Source of the DNA: Trebonia kvetii
GTDB lineage: Bacteria; Actinomycetota; Actinomycetes; Streptosporangiales; Streptosporangiaceae
DNA: 64,000 bases
Reading direction: 5' to 3'
Assembly: GCF_007827045.1 (NCBI RefSeq)
Contig: NZ_RPFW01000008.1
Location: 248,001 to 312,000, forward strand
Made by a program: the position numbers and the translations under genes. The notes beneath the pieces are model-generated. The model did not search any database. It had not been told where the DNA came from and saw nothing but the letters and a program-made list of their open reading frames with translations. The stretch's first letter is position 1; every line of letters starts with the position of its first letter. This document shows, piece by piece, positions 59,246-64,000 of this stretch.

Positions 59246-60172
59246 ATGGAAGCAACGATCGAAGTGACCGGGCTGCGCAAGCGGTTCGGGCAGGCGCGGG
59301 CCCTCGACGGCATGACATTCACCGTCGCGCCTGGTCAGGTCACCGGCTTCGTCGGGCCGAACGGCGCCGGCAAGTCGACCACGATGCGCGTCATTCTCGG
59401 CCTCGACGCACCCGACGAGGGCACGGCCCTGGTCAACGGCAAGCCATACCGCCGGCTGCGGCAGCCGCTCAGCCAGCTCGGCGCGCTTCTTGACGCGGCC
59501 GCCCTCCAGCCGAGCAGGAGCGCGCGCAACCACCTGCTGTGGCTGGCCCACTCCCAGGGCCTGTCCGCCGGCCGCGTGGACGAGGTCATCGGCCTGACCG
59601 GCCTCGCGGCCGTGGCGAAGCGGAAGGCGGGCGGGTACTCACTCGGCATGCGCCAGCGCCTCGGCATCGCGGCCGCGCTGCTCGGCGACCCGCCGGTGCT
59701 GATGATGGACGAGCCGTTCAACGGCATGGATCCCGAGGGCATCGCCTGGATGCGCACGTTCCTGCGCGACCTGGCCGCGCAGGGCCGCGCCGTCCTCGTC
59801 TCCAGCCACCTGATGAGCGAGCTGCAGGACACCGCCGACCACCTGGTGGTGGCCGGTCGCGGCAAGGTCATCGCCGACCGCAGCGTCGCCGACCTGATCG
59901 CCGCCGCCTCCGGCGAGCGGGTGCAGCTGCGCACCACCGCCCGCGCCGACGCGATGCGCGTCCTCGCCAATGCGGGGGCTGAGGTCGCCGCGACCGCGCC
60001 GGATGTCCTGACCATCGCAAGGCTCTCCTCCGAACGGGTAGTGGCAACTCTCACCGCCGACCGGGTCCCGTTCAGCGAGGTGAGCGCCCACCGGGCGACC
60101 CTCGAGGAGGCCTACATGGAACTCACGAGGATCGCGGACGCGGTGGAGTTCCGGGCGGGGGCCTCGTCATGA
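59246..60172 (+). CDS. ABC transporter ATP-binding protein
   Basis: This 308-aa ABC-2-type ATPase has Walker A GPNGAGKST, signature YSLGMRQRLGIAAALL, Walker B VLMMDEPFNGMDPEG and switch LVSSHLMSEL. A C-terminal domain of about 90 residues resembles drug or bacteriocin exporters. It overlaps the first permease gene by 4 nt and is divergent from the two-component system. Confidence 0.92.
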   Translation: MEATIEVTGLRKRFGQARALDGMTFTVAPGQVTGFVGPNGAGKSTTMRVILGLDAPDEGTALVNGKPYRRLRQPLSQLGALLDAAALQPSRSARNHLLWLAHSQGLSAGRVDEVIGLTGLAAVAKRKAGGYSLGMRQRLGIAAALLGDPPVLMMDEPFNGMDPEGIAWMRTFLRDLAAQGRAVLVSSHLMSELQDTADHLVVAGRGKVIADRSVADLIAAASGERVQLRTTARADAMRVLANAGAEVAATAPDVLTIARLSSERVVATLTADRVPFSEVSAHRATLEEAYMELTRIADAVEFRAGASS

Positions 60173-61788
60173 CGACGATCGCACCGTACCGCTCGCCGGC
60201 CAGCGCCGGCCGTGACGGATTCGGGCACGCGCTTCGCGCGGAGTGGACCAAGTTCCGCACCGTCCGCGGTTGGGTGATCGGCGCGCTCGTCGCGGTGCTC
60301 GCCACGGCTGGGCTCGGCATCCTCGCCTCGAGCGGCGGGCAGAGCTCCTGCCAGGGGGTCGGCACCGCCGGGCAGCAGGGCAGCGGCTCATGCCAGCAGG
60401 GCATCTCCTTCACGCTCGGCCCGAACGGCGAGCCGGTGTCCGACAGCTTCTACTTCGTCGGCCAGCCGTTCACCGGTGACGGCAGCATCACCGCCCGGGT
60501 GTCGTCACTGACCGGGCATGTGTCGTCGCGGGACGTGCCCGTCAGCAGCGACGGGTCAGGCACCGTTCCCGGCGTCGAAGAGTGGGCCAAGGCCGGCCTG
60601 ATCATCAAGGAGAACCTCACCCAGGGCTCGGCATACGCGGCGATCATGGTCGCCGGCGGGCACGGCGTGCGCATGCAGTGGAACTACACGGGCGACACCG
60701 CGGGGATGACCGGCACGGTCGGGCCGGCGAACCCGCGCTGGCTGCGGCTGACCAGGTCTGGCGACGTGATTACCGGCTACGACTCGGCCGACGGCGCGCG
60801 CTGGTCGCGCGTCGGTTCCGTGACGCTTTCCGGCCTCTCGTCGACCGTGCGGGTCGGCCCGTTCGCCGCGTCGCCCGACTCCAGGCACACCGGCGAGGGC
60901 TTCGGCGGCGGGACCAGCAGCGGCGGCGGTCCAACCTGGGATACCGCGGTCTTCGACCACCTCGCCGTGGCGGACGGCTGGACGGCGGGGCCATGGACCG
61001 GACACTACGTCGGCTTTCCCGAGATAGCCGGGGTCGTCGGGTATCACCAGACGGGCGGGACGTCGCCCACGTTCACGCTCACCGGCGAGGGCGACATCGC
61101 GCCGATCCCGGCCGGGCACGGCGGCCAGGCGGACCCCGCGGTCACCGTCAGCGACTACCTGGTGGGCACCTTCGCGGGCCTGATCGCGATCGTGGTGGTC
61201 GCCGCCCTGTTCGTCACCGCCGAGTACCGGCGCGGGCTGATCAGGCTGACCCTCGCGGCGACCCCTTCCCGCGGCCGGGTGCTCGCGGCCAAGTCGGTCG
61301 TCGTGGCCGCCGTCGGCTTCGTCGCCGGGCTGCTTGGCGCGGGTGTCGCGGTGCTGGCCGGCGAGGCGATCACTAGGGCCAGGGGCTACTACGCGTTTCC
61401 CGTCTCCGGAATGGCCGAGGCCAGGGTGATCGTCGGCACCGGCATCCTTACCGCCATGTTCGCGGTGCTTGCCCTGGCGATCGGCACCATCGTGCGCCGC
61501 AGCGCGGCCACGATCGCGGTCGCCGTCGTGGTGATCGTGCTGCCGTACTTCCTCTCCGTATTCGCGGCCGTGCCGCTCGCCGCGGGTGACTGGCTGCTGC
61601 GGATCCTGCCGGCCGCCGGGTTCGCGCTGCAGCAGCCGTACCCGGCCTACGGCCAGGTCAGCATGTTCTACGCACCCTTCTCCGGGTATTTCCCGCTGTC
61701 GCCGCTCGCGGGCCTCGGGGTGCTCGCCGCGTGGACCGCGGCCGCGCTCGCCCTGGCCGCCTACCTGCTGCGCAGGAGGGACGCATGA
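60169..61788 (+). CDS. ABC-2 permease with a large extracytoplasmic lectin-like domain
   Basis: This 539-aa protein begins as a typical ABC permease (LRAEWTKFRTVRGWVIGALVAVL). Between the first and second helices it carries about 290 residues outside the membrane. This insert contains EEWAKAGLIIKENLTQGSAYAAI, HGVRMQWNY and WLRLTRSGDVITGYDSADGARW, a pattern like DUF1349/concanavalin-type sugar-binding domains. Five further helices follow. The insert suggests binding of a glycan or carbohydrate at the cell surface. The stop lies in an ATGA that opens the second cassette mini-ORF. Confidence 0.8.
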   Translation: MTTIAPYRSPASAGRDGFGHALRAEWTKFRTVRGWVIGALVAVLATAGLGILASSGGQSSCQGVGTAGQQGSGSCQQGISFTLGPNGEPVSDSFYFVGQPFTGDGSITARVSSLTGHVSSRDVPVSSDGSGTVPGVEEWAKAGLIIKENLTQGSAYAAIMVAGGHGVRMQWNYTGDTAGMTGTVGPANPRWLRLTRSGDVITGYDSADGARWSRVGSVTLSGLSSTVRVGPFAASPDSRHTGEGFGGGTSSGGGPTWDTAVFDHLAVADGWTAGPWTGHYVGFPEIAGVVGYHQTGGTSPTFTLTGEGDIAPIPAGHGGQADPAVTVSDYLVGTFAGLIAIVVVAALFVTAEYRRGLIRLTLAATPSRGRVLAAKSVVVAAVGFVAGLLGAGVAVLAGEAITRARGYYAFPVSGMAEARVIVGTGILTAMFAVLALAIGTIVRRSAATIAVAVVVIVLPYFLSVFAAVPLAAGDWLLRILPAAGFALQQPYPAYGQVSMFYAPFSGYFPLSPLAGLGVLAAWTAAALALAAYLLRRRDA

Positions 61789-61856
61789 GCGAGCTTGCGA
61801 GCGAATCGGTAAGTACGGTGCGTCCGCGAATGCGGACTCCGAGCGCCAGCGAGGTG
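61785..61856 (+). repeat. Intercistronic cassette repeat, copy 2
   Basis: This 72-nt sequence is 68/72 identical to 15269-15340, with the hairpin GTCCGC-GAAT-GCGGAC conserved at 61822-61837. Confidence 0.85.
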
Positions 61857-61865
61857 TCCTCGTGA
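61785..61865 (+). CDS. 26-aa intercistronic mini-ORF, cassette copy 2
   Basis: The ATG overlaps the upstream permease stop (ATGA), and the TGA at 61863-61865 overlaps the downstream permease GTG (GTGA). The peptide MSELASESVSTV-R-PRMRTP...SEVSS differs from copy 1 at three residues: codon 13 (Arg for Cys) and the last two. Same length and coupling geometry as at 15269. Confidence 0.5.
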   Translation: MSELASESVSTVRPRMRTPSASEVSS

Positions 61866-62659
61866 ACGGCGCGCTGCACGCGGAGTGGACCAAGTTCCGC
61901 ACCGTGGCCGGCAGCTGGTGGCTGCTGCTCGCCGCGGCCGCGCTCACCATCGCGGTGAGCGCGGCGGCGGCCGCCGCCTACCACTGCCCGCCGGGGAACG
62001 GCGCCTGCGCCGCCGCGGCAACCGGCGCGGACCCGGCAAAGCTCAGCCTCACCGGCGTCCTGCTCGGCCAGGTGATCATCGCCCTGATCGCGGTCCTCGC
62101 CATCGGCGGCGAGTACGGCAGCGGGATGATCCGCGTCACCTTGATGGCGACACCACGCCGGCTCACCGCCTACGCCGCCAAGGCCCTGGTCACCACCGCG
62201 GCGGCCGTTGCGGCCGCGCTGCTCGCGGTGGGCGGCTCGGTGCTCGCCGGCTGGCTGATCTTGCCGGGCAAAGGCCTGTCGGCGGCCAACGGCTACCTGC
62301 CCATGTCCCTGGGCAACGCGGGTGACCTGCGCGCCGCCTGCGGCTCCGTGCTCTACCTGACGCTGATCGCCCTGCTCGCCTTCGGCGTGACCGCCGCCCT
62401 CCGCGACTCGGCAGCCGGCATCGGCGCCGTCCTCGGCGTGCTGCTCGTCCTGCCGATCGCCTCACTCGTCATACCCGACCACGTGCTCGCCCGTCACCTG
62501 GCACAGCTCTCCCCGATGACCGCGGGCCTGTACATCCAGGTCACCAGGGGAGTGGACACGCTGCCGCTCACCCCGTGGCAGGGCCTGGGCGTCACCGCAC
62601 TGTGGGCCGCCGGCGCCCTAGCCCTAGGCGCCGCCGTCCTCCGCCTCCGCGACGCCTAG
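61862..62659 (+). CDS. ABC-2 transporter permease, second subunit
   Basis: This 265-aa permease with six helices begins MNGALHAEWTKFRTVAGSWWLLLAAAALTIAVS, sharing the EWTKFRT start with the preceding permease, and has GGEYGSGMIRVTLMATPRR typical of this exporter family. It has no extracytoplasmic insert. The GTG at 61862 is coupled to the mini-ORF. The upstream frame runs through the cassette but is not permease-like. Confidence 0.85.
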   Translation: MNGALHAEWTKFRTVAGSWWLLLAAAALTIAVSAAAAAAYHCPPGNGACAAAATGADPAKLSLTGVLLGQVIIALIAVLAIGGEYGSGMIRVTLMATPRRLTAYAAKALVTTAAAVAAALLAVGGSVLAGWLILPGKGLSAANGYLPMSLGNAGDLRAACGSVLYLTLIALLAFGVTAALRDSAAGIGAVLGVLLVLPIASLVIPDHVLARHLAQLSPMTAGLYIQVTRGVDTLPLTPWQGLGVTALWAAGALALGAAVLRLRDA

Positions 62660-62842
62660 CCACGTCGCGCCCCGGCCACCTGACCCGGCACTTTCATCTT
62701 TACTTAGCTGGCGACCACACATTCCGGTCATAACGGCCACAAAAGTGGTCACCGGGTATGCAAAGACGCGGAAAGTGGTCGTCACCTAGACAAACGAGTG
62801 GCGCGGCGGCGGAGATTCTGGCCGCCTCGATGGCGGCCCCGG
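62660..62842. other. Lower-GC intergenic stretch with GTGGTC repeats
   Basis: Between convergent genes, AAAGTGGTC occurs at 62742-62750 and 62772-62780 (30 nt apart), and the inverse GACCAC at 62712-62717. GGCGACCAC and GTGGTCACC could pair over a 27-nt loop. No gene seen. Possible terminator region. Confidence 0.4.
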
Positions 62843-63490
62843 TCAGCTATCGCGTAGCCGCTTGGCGAACGCGGCCGCCGCGGCGCCGGGGTCGGCCGCG
62901 TCGGTGATCGCCCGCACCACGACGACCCGGGTCGCGCCCGCGTCGAGCACCGCGCCGAGCCGGTCGAAGCTGATCCCGCCGATCGCAAACCAGGGGCGGG
63001 CGGCGCCGAGTCCGGCCACGTGCGTGAGCAGCCCCGTTCCCGTGCCAGGCCGACCCTGCTTGGTCGGCGTCTCCCACACCGGCCCGGCGCAGAAGTAGTC
63101 CACGCCTTCCTCGATCGCCGCGGCCGCCGCCTGCTCAGGGCTGTGGCTCGACCGCCCGATCACCGGCCCGGGGCCGAGGATCCGCCGCGCCACGGGGACC
63201 GGCAGGTCGTCCTGGCCGAGGTGGAGCACGTCCGCCCCGGCCGCGAGGGCCACATCGGCCCGGTCGTTGACCGCGAGCAGCGTCCCGTGCCTGGCGCACG
63301 CGGCGGCGAACACCTCGAGCAGCGCTAGTTCCTCGCCCGCCTCCAAGCCCTTCTCCCTGAGCTGGACGATGTCCACCCCGTTGCTCAGCACCGCGTCGAG
63401 GAACGGGGCGAGATCCTCAGTTGAACGCCGCCCGTCCGTGCACAGGTAGAGCCGCGCGGCGGCGAGCCGCGTCCGCACATCAGTCGTCAC
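62843..63490 (-). CDS. thiE: Thiamine-phosphate synthase
   Basis: This 215-aa TIM-barrel enzyme has LYLCTDGR, VDIVQLREKGLEAGEEL, GADVLHLGQDDLP, SHSPEQAAAA, YFCAGPVWETPTKQGRPGTG and FAIGGI, all typical of ThiE. It joins hydroxymethylpyrimidine diphosphate and thiazole phosphate into thiamine phosphate. GTG 63490 is chosen; an upstream start at 63517 is possible. It stands alone and is divergent from the PfkB kinase gene with 53 nt between, too short for a TPP riboswitch. Confidence 0.92.
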   Translation of the reverse strand: MTTDVRTRLAAARLYLCTDGRRSTEDLAPFLDAVLSNGVDIVQLREKGLEAGEELALLEVFAAACARHGTLLAVNDRADVALAAGADVLHLGQDDLPVPVARRILGPGPVIGRSSHSPEQAAAAAIEEGVDYFCAGPVWETPTKQGRPGTGTGLLTHVAGLGAARPWFAIGGISFDRLGAVLDAGATRVVVVRAITDAADPGAAAAAFAKRLRDS

Positions 63491-63543
63491 GCCCCTATCG
63501 TGGCACGTCCACGGCATAGGCCCGCGCCGCTACGCTCGTGTCC

Positions 63544-64000
63544 ATGCCGAGGGTCCTGGTTGTCGGTGACGTGATCAACGACATTCTGGCCGTGGTGCGG
63601 GGGCCGCTGCGGCACGGCGAAGACAACACGGCGACGATCAGGACGCGGGCGGGCGGCTCGGCGGCCAACCAGGCCGCGTGGCTGGCATCGCTCGGGGTGG
63701 ACGTCGCGTTCGTCGGCCGGGCCGGCCTGGCCGACGCCGCGTTCCACCGGCAGGAACTTGCGCGGTTCGGCGTCGAGCCGCACCTGGCGGCCGACGAGTC
63801 CACTCCCACCGGCTCGATCGTCGTGCTGACCGGGCCGGACGGCGAGCGGACCATGATCACCTCACGCGGCGCGAACCTGAACCTGTGTCAGGCGGACGCG
63901 CCCGCGACGCTGCTCGACGGCGCTGACCTGCTGCATCTCACCGGCTACACGCTCTTCGAGCCGGGCACCCGCGCGGTCGCGCGAGGCCTCATCGCCGAGG
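63544..64000 (+). CDS. PfkB-family carbohydrate kinase, 3' part cut off by window edge
   Basis: About 152 N-terminal residues are visible: MPRVLVVGDVINDILAVV, then the substrate-binding GGSAANQAAWLASLG (PfkB signature 1 type), VAFVGRAG, and GPDGERTMITSRGAN. This is the ribokinase/fructokinase fold. The ATP-binding C-terminal half lies beyond the window, so the sugar cannot be assigned. ATG 63544 is the family start. Confidence 0.85.
   Translation, partial: MPRVLVVGDVINDILAVVRGPLRHGEDNTATIRTRAGGSAANQAAWLASLGVDVAFVGRAGLADAAFHRQELARFGVEPHLAADESTPTGSIVVLTGPDGERTMITSRGANLNLCQADAPATLLDGADLLHLTGYTLFEPGTRAVARGLIAE

Noticed and set aside
63491..63543. TPP riboswitch before thiE
   Set aside because: Only 53 nt separate thiE from the divergent kinase gene and the conserved CUGAGA/ACCUGA boxes are absent.

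Overview
The window comes from a high-GC actinomycete chromosome. Codon third positions are strongly G/C biased, GTG and TTG starts are common, and 4-nt ATGA/GTGA overlaps join the genes. The gene families (SARP regulator, Streptomyces-type gas vesicle set, GlgM/GlgC, soluble propane monooxygenase with its own GroEL, actinobacterial SoxR) fit the Streptosporangiales/Frankiales/Pseudonocardiales sphere, but I cannot name a species. I saw no rRNA, tRNA, CRISPR array, transposase or prophage.

Layout. 0-8 kb: catabolic or accessory enzymes (RsbW-like ATPase fragment, sugar-acid-type IlvD/Edd dehydratase, Rieske oxygenase, amidase, SDR, MmyB-type regulator, dienelactone hydrolase). 7.7-13 kb, minus strand: a three-subunit membrane formate dehydrogenase. 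Its catalytic subunit is a selenoprotein, with an in-frame UGA at 12416-12418 followed by a SECIS hairpin. 13-17.6 kb, plus strand, divergent from it: a cation/proton antiporter module in the gene order of the archaeal Mbh sodium module (E-F-G-DUF4040-B-C-D, no full-length MrpA). 17.6-23.2 kb, minus strand: a ten-gene gas vesicle operon. 23.5-33 kb: DUF1275 protein, maltose-1-phosphate synthesis (glgM-glgC), DHFR-like protein, a SoxR-controlled SDR-queA pair, a methyltransferase, an alpha/beta hydrolase and an FAD oxidase. 33-36.5 kb: large SARP/AAA regulator. 36.6-48.3 kb: propane oxidation locus with a MimR/AcoR-like activator, an uncharacterised 88-aa gene, prmABCD, amidohydrolase, MIP18-type Fe-S protein, alcohol dehydrogenase and a dedicated GroEL. 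48.3-64 kb: NRAMP transporter, two ABC systems, an eight-bladed WD40 protein, PAP2 protein, HpaB-type monooxygenase, DODA dioxygenase with a divergent MarR, a two-component system, thiE and the start of a PfkB kinase.

How the genes work together. The prm locus would oxidise propane to 2-propanol and then acetone. PrmB supplies electrons, PrmD couples the components, GroEL folds PrmA, and the activator probably binds two TGTCTCA-N3-TGAGA sites, one before the 88-aa gene and one before prmA. The formate dehydrogenase would pass electrons through FdhB to the NrfD-like membrane subunit and the quinone pool. The divergent antiporter module could exploit or maintain ion gradients next to it.

The most unusual features are the complete bacterial SECIS, the FDH/Mbh-like antiporter pairing, and an 81-nt cassette present twice, 46 kb apart. 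The cassette encodes a 26-aa peptide and is spliced between two genes by exact ATGA and GTGA overlaps.
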